Assembly: GCA_964424345.1 (NCBI GenBank)
Contig: CAYRIK010000012.1
Location: 1-42,778, forward strand
DNA length: 42,778 nt
Reading direction: 5' to 3'
From: RGIG6307 sp964424345
GTDB lineage: Bacteria; Bacillota; Clostridia; Lachnospirales; Lachnospiraceae
In this document: one piece after another, positions 1-6,999 of the stretch
Layout of the letters: every line of letters starts with the position of its first letter
Position numbering within the stretch: position 1 is the first letter of the stretch
Made by a program: the position numbers and the translations under genes
The notes under the pieces: generated by a model
What the model was told of the DNA's origin: nothing
Databases searched by the model: none
What the model saw: only the letters and a program-made list of their open reading frames with translations

Positions 1-92
1 GAACTAATCGTTATTCTTTCTGAATAAAGTCCTACCACCAGCATAAATCCTGCAAGCAAATAACATATGATAGCTCGATATTTTTTATGCAT
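1..92 (-). CDS. N-terminus of an unidentified membrane or exported protein (partial)
   Basis: Only the first 30 codons are inside the window; the gene continues past its left edge. Seen: an ATG at 92 with a good Shine-Dalgarno (AAGGAG at 101-106, 8 bases away). The peptide opens MHKKYRAI, then has a hydrophobic stretch at about residues 8-21 (ICYLLAGFMLVVGL). That fits a signal peptide or signal anchor with a positively charged N-terminus. Too little is present to name a family. Upstream lies an attenuator-like leader (promoter, 10-codon ORF, hairpin) that may control it. Confidence 0.6.
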   Translation of the reverse strand, partial: MHKKYRAIICYLLAGFMLVVGLYSERITIS

Positions 93-203
93 ATACACAA
101 CTCCTTTCTTTATTCTTTCCAAACAAACGCTTTCTACCATAGAAAACTGACTTTTTACATCTACAACCTTTGCACCAACATTTTAAGATGCATAATAACA
201 CAA

Positions 204-240
204 AAAGCACAGCCATATTTTTATCGTATGACTATGCTTT
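204..240 (-). terminator. Terminator or attenuator hairpin upstream of the partial gene
   Basis: Read on the minus strand, a 14-bp stem (227-240 pairing with 204-217, two G-U pairs) encloses a 9-base loop and runs into a T-rich tract. This is intrinsic-terminator architecture. It begins on the base after the stop codon of a 10-codon leader ORF and lies about 110 bases before the start codon of the partial gene. Confidence 0.6.
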
Positions 241-273
241 TTATATGATTATATGTTGCAAAAATACGTCCAT
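241..273 (-). CDS. Possible 10-codon leader peptide (MDVFLQHIII)
   Basis: Seen: an ATG at 273, eight bases after a perfect GGAGG (282-286), reads ten codons and stops at 241, the base abutting the following hairpin. A promoter lies 42 bases upstream. Known: short translated leaders ending against a terminator are typical of ribosome-mediated attenuation. Inferred: translation of this peptide may decide readthrough into the gene at 92. The peptide ends in three consecutive Ile codons. It has no recognised homologue and could be chance, although the spacing of ribosome site, stop codon and stem is unusually tidy. Confidence 0.4.
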   Translation of the reverse strand: MDVFLQHIII

Positions 274-314
274 TGTCTATGCCTCCAAGTATATAAAAAC
301 GTGAAATTGTTTTT

Positions 315-343
315 ATTGTACCACAAATAAGACGCATCAGCAA
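315..343 (-). promoter_or_regulatory. Promoter for the leader ORF and partial gene
   Basis: On the minus strand TTGCTG (338-343) and TACAAT (315-320) are separated by 17 bases, a good sigma-A type match. Transcription would start near 308 and run through the 10-codon leader, the hairpin and then the partial gene. Confidence 0.55.
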
Positions 344-397
344 CTTAAAAATCAAGATAAATCTGAGCATATCCTTGTGAAGCATTTTTATATATAT

Positions 398-436
398 AAA
401 ACCCTCTCTACCGGATTTCTCCAGTAAAGAGGGTTT
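398..436 (-). terminator. Terminator of the asp23-fakA operon
   Basis: A strong hairpin (arms 398-414 and 421-436, six-base loop) built around ACCCTCT and AGAGGGT lies 16 bases after the fakA stop, but on the minus strand it is followed by an AT-rich rather than a pure T tract. The arm sequence CCAGTAAAGAGGGT recurs in the terminator at 16222-16253. Confidence 0.8.
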
Positions 437-451
437 CAATATTATTATTTT

Positions 452-2107
452 TTATTCTACAGAAATAACATAATAGTAAATAGGTTGTCCACCATACTGT
501 AATTCTACATCTACAGCTGGATATTTATCAGTGATTGCTTCTGTAAGTGCTTCTGCATCTTCTTCAGCAATATCACTTCCATAATATACGCTGATTAAAG
601 CAGATTCTTCATCTACCATATGCTCAATCATTTCCATTGTAATCTCTGCCATATCTGTACCAACAGCTAAAATACCTTTATCTCCGATACCCATGAAATC
701 ACCACATTTGATTTCTTTGTCATCAATCATAGTATCTCGTACTGCATATGTCACCTGACCAGTTTTTAAGTTTTTAATTTCAGCTGTCATATTTGCTTCG
801 TTTTCTTCGATGCTTAAATCAGGAACATAATTGATTACCGCTGTGATACCCTGTGGTACTGTCTTTGTAGGAATAACAATAATTCTCTTATCTTCTACTA
901 AAGCCTTTGCCTGATTTGCAGTAAGAATGATATTGCTGTTATTTGGAAGAATGAAAATAGTATCTGCATTTACTTTTTCGATTGCATTTAACATATCTTC
1001 TGTAGAAGGGTTCATTGTCTGACCGCCTTCGATAATGTAATCTACACCAAGACTTGTTAAAATCTCATTCATGCCTTCGCCGATGGATACAGAAATAAAT
1101 CCAACGTCCTTCTTTGGCATTTCAGGTTCTTTTGCTGCTTCTGCCTGTGCTTTTTCAGCTTCCTTAAAGAGTTTTTCCTGATGTTCTAAGCGCATATTAT
1201 CAATCTTCATATTGGATAACGCGCCATATGTTAAAGCTCTCTGAATAGCAAGACCAGGATCATTTGTATGAACATGAACTTTTACTACTTCATCATCTGC
1301 AACTACCACGATAGAGTCACCAATAGATTCTAAGTAAGACTTAAAGTCCATTTCCTGTTTTATATTAAATGTCTTGCTGAGCAAAATAATAAATTCTGTA
1401 CAATATCCAAACTTAATATCTGCTTCTGCCTGTGCATCTAACTTAGCAGCAGGAGCAGAACCTGTTGCCTCTGTAATCGTATAATCAATTTCTTTGCCTA
1501 AGAAAGCATCCTGCCATCCATGAAGTACTTCTACAAAGCCCTGTCCGCCTGAGTCAACTACGCCTGCCTGTTTTAATACAGGAAGCATTTCAGGAGTCTG
1601 ACTAAGTACATACTCTGCATGTTCAATAACACCTGCTAAAAATGCAGTCATATCATCACAGCCTGCATCTGCCAATTCTCTTGCTTTTGTACCAGCACCC
1701 TTTGCTACAGTTAAGATAGTACCTTCCTTTGGCTTCATAACAGCCTTATATGCTGTTTCTACTGCTTTTTCAAATGCAACAGCCATAAGTGGAACGTCAA
1801 TCTCATCTACTTCACGAATCGCCTTTGTAAAACCTCTAAAGAGCTGAGATAAAATAACACCTGAATTACCTCTCGCACCTCTTAAAGAACCGGAAGATAT
1901 TGCCTTTGCCAATTTTTCCATTGTAAGATCTTCGATATTTGCAACTTCTCTGGCAGCAGCCATGATAGTCATTGTCATATTTGTACCGGTATCTCCATCA
2001 GGAACTGGAAAGACGTTTAATTCGTTAATCCATTCTTTTTTACTTTCTAAGTTTTTTGCACCTGCCAAGAACATCTTGGCTAAGAGCTGTGCGTCAATTT
2101 TATTCAT
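452..2107 (-). CDS. fakA: DAK2/DhaL-domain protein, fatty acid kinase catalytic subunit FakA (YloV)
   Basis: 551 residues, the usual FakA/YloV length. Seen: an N-terminal DhaL-type kinase domain (about residues 10-200) with the nucleotide/metal motif NVFPVPDGDTGTNM, the SGSLRGARGNSGVILSQ segment and a DSGGQGF segment, followed by a C-terminal half of the DegV-partner type. Known: FakA phosphorylates fatty acids presented by FakB/DegV proteins, feeding exogenous fatty acids into phospholipid synthesis. Start chosen at ATG 2107 because FakA proteins begin MNxIDxxLxAKMF. A GTG three codons upstream lies closer to the AAGGAGG, so the first residues are uncertain. It follows the Asp23-like gene by 25 bases and is cotranscribed with it. 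No fakB is in the window. Confidence 0.85.
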   Translation of the reverse strand: MNKIDAQLLAKMFLAGAKNLESKKEWINELNVFPVPDGDTGTNMTMTIMAAAREVANIEDLTMEKLAKAISSGSLRGARGNSGVILSQLFRGFTKAIREVDEIDVPLMAVAFEKAVETAYKAVMKPKEGTILTVAKGAGTKARELADAGCDDMTAFLAGVIEHAEYVLSQTPEMLPVLKQAGVVDSGGQGFVEVLHGWQDAFLGKEIDYTITEATGSAPAAKLDAQAEADIKFGYCTEFIILLSKTFNIKQEMDFKSYLESIGDSIVVVADDEVVKVHVHTNDPGLAIQRALTYGALSNMKIDNMRLEHQEKLFKEAEKAQAEAAKEPEMPKKDVGFISVSIGEGMNEILTSLGVDYIIEGGQTMNPSTEDMLNAIEKVNADTIFILPNNSNIILTANQAKALVEDKRIIVIPTKTVPQGITAVINYVPDLSIEENEANMTAEIKNLKTGQVTYAVRDTMIDDKEIKCGDFMGIGDKGILAVGTDMAEITMEMIEHMVDEESALISVYYGSDIAEEDAEALTEAITDKYPAVDVELQYGGQPIYYYVISVE

Positions 2108-2132
2108 AGAACACACAATTCCTCCTTCATCC

Positions 2133-2492
2133 TTAATCAATCACTTTCACGCCTTCAATATAGACGTTGATTTTATCTACCTGCATACCGGTAAACTGCT
2201 CTAATTTGTACTTAACGGTCTCTACCAAAACATCGGATACCGCTGCTATGTTCACGCCATAGCTGATGATCACATGAAAATCCAGACTTAATTTATGGTT
2301 GTCTACTGAAACGGAAATACCGCGAGTCATAGAATCTTTTTTAAGTAACTGTACAAGTCCGTCTTTTACGTTAACGCTTGCCATACCGACAATACCAAAG
2401 CATTCCATCGCAATAGCACCTGCGTACTGTGCCAGAACATCCTTATCAATCTTAATATTGCCCATATTTGTATCAATTGAAGATTTTTTCAT
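2133..2492 (-). CDS. Asp23/Gls24 family envelope stress protein (YloU-like)
   Basis: 119 residues matching the Asp23/Gls24 (DUF322) family over nearly full length: GNIKIDKDVLAQYAGAIA near the start and later DFHVIISYGVNIAAVSDV, ending VDKINVYIEGVKV. Known: these small, often membrane-proximal proteins respond to envelope or alkaline stress, and in Firmicutes the gene commonly sits just before yloV/fakA, as here. Start at ATG 2492 has GGAGG eight bases upstream. First gene of the two-gene operon, driven by the promoter at 2528-2556 and divergent from rpmB. Confidence 0.85.
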   Translation of the reverse strand: MKKSSIDTNMGNIKIDKDVLAQYAGAIAMECFGIVGMASVNVKDGLVQLLKKDSMTRGISVSVDNHKLSLDFHVIISYGVNIAAVSDVLVETVKYKLEQFTGMQVDKINVYIEGVKVID

Positions 2493-2527
2493 AGTTACCT
2501 CCTATCTAACATAGATATACTGCATAC

Positions 2528-2556
2528 ATTATAACCTCTTTCCTGCAAAAAGTGAA
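2528..2556 (-). promoter_or_regulatory. Promoter of the asp23-fakA operon
   Basis: Minus-strand TTCACT (2551-2556) and TATAAT (2528-2533) are spaced by 17 bases, about 30 bases upstream of the start codon. The -10 is a perfect match and the -35 is 4 of 6. Confidence 0.6.
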
Positions 2557-2669
2557 TAGTTTTTTTAAAATTTCTTATCTTTTACAAAAAAGGGGCTTGC
2601 AAAACAAGGTATCTTATTATATACTGAATAGGTATTTTAATGCAATTGACATGATTTTTAAATTTGCTC

Positions 2670-2698
2670 TTGCATTTTATTGATTGATTGTGTATAAT
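2670..2698 (+). promoter_or_regulatory. Promoter of rpmB
   Basis: TTGCAT (2670-2675) and TATAAT (2693-2698) with a 17-base spacer give a near-consensus promoter. Transcription would begin about 35 bases before the rpmB start codon. Confidence 0.7.
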
Positions 2699-2739
2699 AT
2701 CAATGTTGTGAATTTGTAACCGCGAGGAGGTGTGTCGAA

Positions 2740-2925
2740 ATGGCAAAATGTGATATTTGTGCGAAAGGCGTTCATTTTGGTAATGCAGTTAGCCATTCTC
2801 ATAGAAGATCCAACAAAATCTGGAACTCTAACATTAAGAGTGTAAAATGTAACGTAAACGGAACAAGTAAGAAGTTACATGTATGTACAAGCTGCTTAAA
2901 ATCCGGTTTAGTTGAAAGAGCTTAA
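2740..2925 (+). CDS. rpmB: 50S ribosomal protein L28
   Basis: 61 residues, full length for bacterial L28. Seen: MAKCDICAKG at the N-terminus and LHVCTSCLKSGLVERA at the C-terminus. These supply two CXXC pairs, so this is the zinc-binding C+ form, with the core NAVSHSHRRSNKIW between. Known: L28 is a late-assembly large-subunit protein. A strong GAGGAGG precedes the ATG, its own promoter lies upstream and a textbook terminator lies just after, so it is monocistronic. It is one of very few plus-strand genes here. Confidence 0.97.
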   Translation: MAKCDICAKGVHFGNAVSHSHRRSNKIWNSNIKSVKCNVNGTSKKLHVCTSCLKSGLVERA

Positions 2926-2939
2926 TGAGCAAATTATTA

Positions 2940-2970
2940 GCCTGTCTGTGAAAACAGACAGGCATTTTTT
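2940..2970 (+). terminator. Terminator of rpmB
   Basis: Perfect 10-bp stem GCCTGTCTGT / ACAGACAGGC with a GAAA tetraloop (2940-2963), then ATTTTTT. It begins 15 bases after the rpmB stop. Confidence 0.9.
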
Positions 2971-2984
2971 GTGTCAAATTCTTT

Positions 2985-3131
2985 TTACCAACATCTGCAC
3001 TGCAAATTATATCCAATCAACAACAGCAGTCCAATTATAATCATTCCAACTACTCTGTTTTCAATTAAGAGCATCAGCAACATTCCTATTGCAATAAAAA
3101 ACAACATAAATCCAATAAATCTTCGATGCAT
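2985..3131 (-). CDS. Small hydrophobic membrane protein downstream of gerW
   Basis: 48 residues, starting MHRRFIGFMLFFIAIGML and ending in GYNLQCRCW. Seen: two hydrophobic helices (about residues 5-22 and 27-42) separated by IENRV, and a cysteine-containing C-terminus. It follows gerW by 70 bases on the same strand. An in-frame ATG six codons upstream (3149) is an alternative start, and a stop lies just before that. No strong Shine-Dalgarno is visible, so translation may depend on the operon. From memory, similar tiny proteins occur in Clostridia, but no function is assigned. The hydrophobic layout and operon position favour a real gene. Confidence 0.6.
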   Translation of the reverse strand: MHRRFIGFMLFFIAIGMLLMLLIENRVVGMIIIGLLLLIGYNLQCRCW

Positions 3132-3200
3132 AATAAAAGGGCTGCCCATACCGTTTTATATAATGTATGTGACACCCCTTATGAATATGTTTATTCTATT

Positions 3201-3596
3201 TTAGACTTCTGTTTCTTCGTCTGGAAATGCTTTTTCTCTAATTTCCTCATCTGTTACATCTTTGTTTGGTTTCAATTTATGAATGATTTCAGGAATCAAA
3301 TCTAATGCTCTGGAAACATTATCGGTATTTTTTACATTTACCAGTCTTGTCATTCCATCCTGAATTACAAGCACTGCACTTGGACTCATCTTGCCACTAA
3401 GTCCACCGCCGCTTCCACCATTTCCGTTATTTTTATTTCCAGATCCTGCACCAATTCCAAAAGAAACATCTACGAGTGGAATAATGATTGTTTCTCCAAT
3501 CTGAGTAGCATCTCCAACTACTGTCTTCGTAGATAAAACAGAATCCAATCCTTTCATTAAATCTCCTATGATATCTGTGGTATTATTTACTGCCAT
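3201..3596 (-). CDS. gerW: GerW family sporulation protein (YtfJ)
   Basis: 131 residues, normal GerW/YtfJ size. Seen: the family pattern ETIIIPLVDVSFGIGAGSG, a glycine/asparagine-rich linker (residues about 50-68) and the C-terminal core LVIQDGMTRLVNVKN. Known: in Bacillus subtilis GerW is a spore protein needed for germination with L-alanine, and ytfJ lies next to ytfI (DUF2953), as here. The ATG at 3596 is preceded by GAGGAG. Gene order (DUF2953, gerW) and short spacing (4 bases) support one operon. This implies a spore-forming lineage, though asporogenous relatives can keep the gene. Confidence 0.9.
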   Translation of the reverse strand: MAVNNTTDIIGDLMKGLDSVLSTKTVVGDATQIGETIIIPLVDVSFGIGAGSGNKNNGNGGSGGGLSGKMSPSAVLVIQDGMTRLVNVKNTDNVSRALDLIPEIIHKLKPNKDVTDEEIREKAFPDEETEV

Positions 3597-3600
3597 ATCA

Positions 3601-4494
3601 CTAACTCCTCTTACATTTCTTAATTAGTAGTCTTACGTCCTTATTTATGAGCAATTTTACTGCTGCCACAAGCAAGTGTATCAATCGAATCCTACCTTTT
3701 ATATCAAATTCTCCTTCCAACACCTGCTCTGTCCACATCGGATGATAATTCAGACCTTTTGGTAAATATGCCTGCAAACCACAATAGGCTGCATATATAT
3801 ATCCTGTTACATCTGGTTGTCCCGTACCCAAAAATACATTTGCTTTACAACGAGTAGGAAGCAGCGTTTTTAATGCCTTCCCTATCGTTTTTAGTACTTT
3901 CAGAATAAGTGCTTTATTTTCCTGATACAAGGAAATATAATAACGAATCCCATCCAATTTATCAGAGTTTGCATCCGTCTGTTTCTCACTAGTTTCAATA
4001 GCATCTGCTTTTTGTTTAGCTGTATCTTTTTTTTGTTCGGACTGTACGACAGTACCCTTCGTTTCCTGCTCGTTCTTTGGTTTTTTAGGTTGTTTGGTTG
4101 TTGTCTGCTCTTTTTCGTTTTCTTTGACAACATCTGTTTTCTTTGGAGTTTCTTTTTTAAAATCCTCTGAAACCACTTTTTGTTCTTTTGTCTGTTTTTC
4201 TTCTGCATAACCTGTTTGTTGTTTTCCTTGTTCCTTTTTGGTCTTATATATGGTAAATCCACAAATTTTAATATATACAAGCTCGCCATCTGGATAAGAA
4301 ATATAGACTCTCACAATTGGATTCAAATAAGAAATAACAGCACTTAGCTTTAAATTTTCTTCGTACTTGCTTCCTTTTGCACGATACCGAATCGGTGCAA
4401 ACAGCACCAGACATAACAACAGCAAAAAAACTCCAACACATATTCCTATCAGGAGCATTAATACTTTTAATATAAAGAAAATAATTTCTAGCAT
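3601..4494 (-). CDS. DUF2953 domain protein (YtfI-like) with charged low-complexity linker
   Basis: 297 residues. Seen: an N-terminal membrane segment (residues about 3-28, LLLLCLVLFAP), a DUF2953-like start (AVISYLNPIVRVYISYPDG), a long K/E/Q/T-rich stretch (about residues 85-175) predicted to be disordered or coiled, and a C-terminal part containing ANVFLGTGQPDVTGYIYA and GLNYHPMW. Known: DUF2953 proteins pair with GerW in spore-formers; their biochemistry is unclear. ATG 4494 was chosen because GGGAGG precedes it by four bases; a TTG four codons upstream is also in frame. It overlaps the upstream gene by 7 bases, indicating translational coupling. Confidence 0.75.
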   Translation of the reverse strand: MLEIIFFILKVLMLLIGICVGVFLLLLCLVLFAPIRYRAKGSKYEENLKLSAVISYLNPIVRVYISYPDGELVYIKICGFTIYKTKKEQGKQQTGYAEEKQTKEQKVVSEDFKKETPKKTDVVKENEKEQTTTKQPKKPKNEQETKGTVVQSEQKKDTAKQKADAIETSEKQTDANSDKLDGIRYYISLYQENKALILKVLKTIGKALKTLLPTRCKANVFLGTGQPDVTGYIYAAYCGLQAYLPKGLNYHPMWTEQVLEGEFDIKGRIRLIHLLVAAVKLLINKDVRLLIKKCKRS

Positions 4495-4805
4495 ACATCC
4501 TCCCAAAGCATATTTACATAATCTGCAACAGATTTATATACATGGTCTACATAAATCTCTTTTAAAATATCACAGATCATTTCATACGCTTCCTGTTTTT
4601 GGTACGCTACACCGAAAATAAGACTCTCTTTGGAAGTAAAATAACGATTTTTTTGCATATACGAAGGAGCAAACTCTAATCTCCCATCCGATGTTGCTAA
4701 TAATAGATAATATCCAAATGGAAGTTTTCCATTCTGTAACAATTCATATGCTTCTTTTTGTTTGCGTATATGTTTGCCCCATAAAAGTTCAGATTTTATC
4801 TGCAT
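4488..4805 (-). CDS. Conserved-looking hypothetical protein
   Basis: 105 residues, family not recognised. Seen: a soluble, mixed-charge protein containing LPFGYYLLLATSDGRLEF and a C-terminal helical part, with no signal peptide, membrane segment or obvious catalytic motif. GGGAGG stands six bases before ATG 4805. Its stop overlaps the start of the DUF2953 gene, and the Nudix gene lies 15 bases upstream, so it is a tight operon member. It could be a small regulatory or sporulation-associated protein; no function is claimed. Confidence 0.65.
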   Translation of the reverse strand: MQIKSELLWGKHIRKQKEAYELLQNGKLPFGYYLLLATSDGRLEFAPSYMQKNRYFTSKESLIFGVAYQKQEAYEMICDILKEIYVDHVYKSVADYVNMLWEDVC

Positions 4806-4820
4806 CAAAATCCTCCCTTA

Positions 4821-5255
4821 CTATAACTCACCATTTCTTTTTAATTCGTTATATGCTTTGTATGCCTGTTCTAATATCTGTCGTTCATTTGGAAAACGAA
4901 GCAAATGATATGCCTCATGATATTTATAAAAACCGGAATCTACAAAATATTCCTCACGTTGTGGTTTACTATAGTAACTATCTGCCAGCATAAGATACCA
5001 ATGTACTTCTTTTTCTACTATATTTTCTGGTATCTTAAATGAAAATTCACTTTTTCCTATGTACTTTACGATTTTAGCTTTAGCACCGCTTTCTTCAAGT
5101 ACTTCTCTAAGAGCAGTTTGTTCATATGTTTCTCCCTGCTCTACAGTTCCCCTTGGCAGAAACCATCCTTCATACTTATTATGATAATTTTTATAAAGCA
5201 AAAGGATTTTTCCTCTAAAAATAACTACACCGCCACAGCTTGTTGCATTAATCAT
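4821..5255 (-). CDS. Nudix hydrolase
   Basis: 144 residues. Seen: a complete Nudix box matching GX5EX7REUXEEXGU, from GTVEQGETYEQ to REVLEESGA, preceded by the usual WFLPRG strand. Known: Nudix enzymes cleave nucleoside diphosphates linked to another moiety using Mg2+ held by the REXXEE helix; the substrate cannot be told from sequence. ATG 5255 fits the family N-terminus (MINATSCGGVVIF). A GTG five codons upstream is possible. Neither has a clear Shine-Dalgarno. First gene of a run continuing through the unknown protein, DUF2953 and gerW, with an unusually long leader upstream. Confidence 0.88.
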   Translation of the reverse strand: MINATSCGGVVIFRGKILLLYKNYHNKYEGWFLPRGTVEQGETYEQTALREVLEESGAKAKIVKYIGKSEFSFKIPENIVEKEVHWYLMLADSYYSKPQREEYFVDSGFYKYHEAYHLLRFPNERQILEQAYKAYNELKRNGEL

Positions 5256-5282
5256 AATAGCTACCGTCACTGAAAACTTATA

Positions 5283-5501
5283 AAAAGTTGTACACTTTTA
5301 TGTTTCATTCTCATTTCCACATGCATGCTTCTATCTTAAAAGCCCTTTTCCCTTTTTACAATGTTACTTGTTTTACAGCAACTATCTCCTTTTTTGTTTG
5401 TTCATATCCTTTTGATATGGAACGCTGTAACCTACGTTTTTTTCATTCCGACTGTTGCTCAGACTATGAAATTTCATAGTTCAAACACATCTATTAGTAA
5501 T
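5283..5501 (-). promoter_or_regulatory. Long 5' leader of the Nudix operon, possibly a structured RNA
   Basis: From the predicted start near 5495 to the Nudix ATG the transcript has about 240 untranslated bases. Seen: a perfect 18-base palindrome ACTATGAAATTTCATAGT (5463-5480), hairpins around GGAATG/CGTTCC and ATATC/GGATAT, long-range complementarity AGCAAC/GTTGCT, a mini-ORF (MNKQKRR) with an SD-like AAAAGGAT, and a weak hairpin AAAAGT/ACTTTT (5283-5299) close to the gene. It matches no riboswitch class I recognise. It may be a regulatory leader, an independent small RNA, or unstructured UTR. Confidence 0.35.
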
Positions 5502-5530
5502 AGTATAGTCTATCAGAATACGCTTTGCAA
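5502..5530 (-). promoter_or_regulatory. Promoter of the Nudix-gerW gene run
   Basis: Minus-strand TTGCAA (5525-5530) and TATACT (5502-5507) are 17 bases apart. It lies in the gap after the PBP gene and sets the 5' end of the long leader. Confidence 0.6.
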
Positions 5531-5565
5531 GGTTTTTCTTTTACAGAATATTCTGTCTTTCTTGT

Positions 5566-6999
5566 TTAATCTTCAAAATATGCATTAAAAATACGTTTTG
5601 CTGCTGGCACTGCATAAGCACTTCCTGTACCTGCTTCTTCTAAAATAACAGTAATTGCAATTTCAGGATCTTCTGCTGGAGCAAATCCTGTAAACCAAGA
5701 ATGAGAGAACTTTTTGCTGGAATCGTATTCTGCAGAACCCGTCTTTCCCGCTACAGAATATTCCAAGTCATTTAATTTAGATGCTGTTCCAACCTTTACC
5801 ACTTGTACCATAAGATCTGTTAATATATCAGATTCTTCACTTGTCATAAGTGTTTTATACAAAGAAGGCGTATATTTTTTAACCAATGTACCATCTGCCG
5901 CACACACTTGGTCTAATACTTGTAGTTTCATTACTTTTCCATCATTTGCAATTGCACAAGTAATCATGTTCATCAATAATGGCGTAACAATTGTTTTTCC
6001 TTGCCCAAAAGAAGATTGAATGACTGCATCTTTAGAACCATCTCCAATAAGATCATAACTGCTTATACTAGATGGAAGGTCAATTGCAAGCTCTTCTCCA
6101 AACAACAATCCATCTAAAGTATCTGCAAAAGAATCTAAATTTAATCCTACTCCAATATTTGCAAAAGAGGAATTACAGGAATTTGTCACTGACTTCTCAT
6201 AACTTTGCAAACCATGCACAGTATGATTAAAGCAACTTATCGTTGTATTTCCATAAGAAAATGTACCATTACATGTATAACTATATGTGCTAAGATCATT
6301 ATCATGCTCTCTTAAATACTCTAATGTAGTCACAATTTTAAAAATAGATCCCGGCGGATACAATCCTTGTGTCGCACGATTTACTAATACACTGCTTTTT
6401 GTATCATTAGAAAGCTTTTTAAACAAACTTTCCATATCATTTGGATCAAAGTCTGGCTTTGAAACCATTGCAAGAATACGTCCTGTTTTAATCTCTGTTA
6501 CAACAATAGCGCCGTCATAAACACCCATCGCTTCTTCTGCAACTTGCTGCAATTTGCTGTCAAATGTTGTATATACATGATCTGCTTGATTTTTTTGTTT
6601 TGACATATCATTTGACACCTTTTGAGCAAGTGATATGCTTGAATGACTAAGCTCATAATTGGCGAGTGCCTCTATCCCACTTTTTCCATAATTACTGTAA
6701 CCTACCACATGCGAAAACAAACTACCAAACGGATATACCCTTTTTTCACTCTGATCTGCTGCTACCTGCGTGTACGCAAGCATTTCACCATCAGAAGAAT
6801 AAATTGTTCCTCGGATATTTTCTTGTGCCATCAGTTCTTGTCTGGAATTATAAGAATTATTAAATAATTCAGATTTATTTTTCAAGTTATACCACATAAA
6901 AAATACAGACATTGCTAAAAAGATTGCAAAAAACACAAGAATAACAAGATGCATCTGCTTATTTTGTTGGTTGTTCTTCTGCTTCTTTTCCTGATCCAT
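5566..6999 (-). CDS. Class B penicillin-binding protein (PbpA/FtsI-like transpeptidase)
   Basis: 477 residues. Seen: a short cytoplasmic lysine/glutamine-rich tail, one membrane anchor (residues about 17-37), a short dimerisation region, and a transpeptidase domain with all three motifs: SIFK (Ser218-Lys221), SCN (274-276) and KTG (419-421). Known: such proteins cross-link peptidoglycan and are beta-lactam targets, working with a SEDS glycosyltransferase. That partner is the immediately upstream FtsW/RodA-type gene, which overlaps this one by 41 bases. The length is that of the compact PbpA type rather than the longer FtsI or PBP2. ATG 6999 has GGAGA seven bases upstream. Last gene of the operon starting at 13547. 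Confidence 0.93.
   Translation of the reverse strand: MDQEKKQKNNQQNKQMHLVILVFFAIFLAMSVFFMWYNLKNKSELFNNSYNSRQELMAQENIRGTIYSSDGEMLAYTQVAADQSEKRVYPFGSLFSHVVGYSNYGKSGIEALANYELSHSSISLAQKVSNDMSKQKNQADHVYTTFDSKLQQVAEEAMGVYDGAIVVTEIKTGRILAMVSKPDFDPNDMESLFKKLSNDTKSSVLVNRATQGLYPPGSIFKIVTTLEYLREHDNDLSTYSYTCNGTFSYGNTTISCFNHTVHGLQSYEKSVTNSCNSSFANIGVGLNLDSFADTLDGLLFGEELAIDLPSSISSYDLIGDGSKDAVIQSSFGQGKTIVTPLLMNMITCAIANDGKVMKLQVLDQVCAADGTLVKKYTPSLYKTLMTSEESDILTDLMVQVVKVGTASKLNDLEYSVAGKTGSAEYDSSKKFSHSWFTGFAPAEDPEIAITVILEEAGTGSAYAVPAAKRIFNAYFED

Noticed and set aside
221..439. 72-codon minus-strand frame after fakA
   Set aside because: It starts inside the fakA terminator hairpin, has no ribosome site and overlaps the promoter and leader ORF that better explain the region.
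2971..3204. 77-codon plus-strand frame opposite the small membrane protein
   Set aside because: No ribosome site, overlaps the rpmB terminator and is the mirror of the hydrophobic minus-strand gene.
3900..4289. 129-codon lysine/arginine-rich frame inside the DUF2953 gene
   Set aside because: A shifted reading of the A-rich low-complexity linker; the DUF2953 frame is supported by its ends and operon overlap.
5288..5588. Two plus-strand frames in the gap after the PBP gene
   Set aside because: They run antisense through the promoter and leader of the Nudix genes, have no ribosome sites and overlap each other in different frames.
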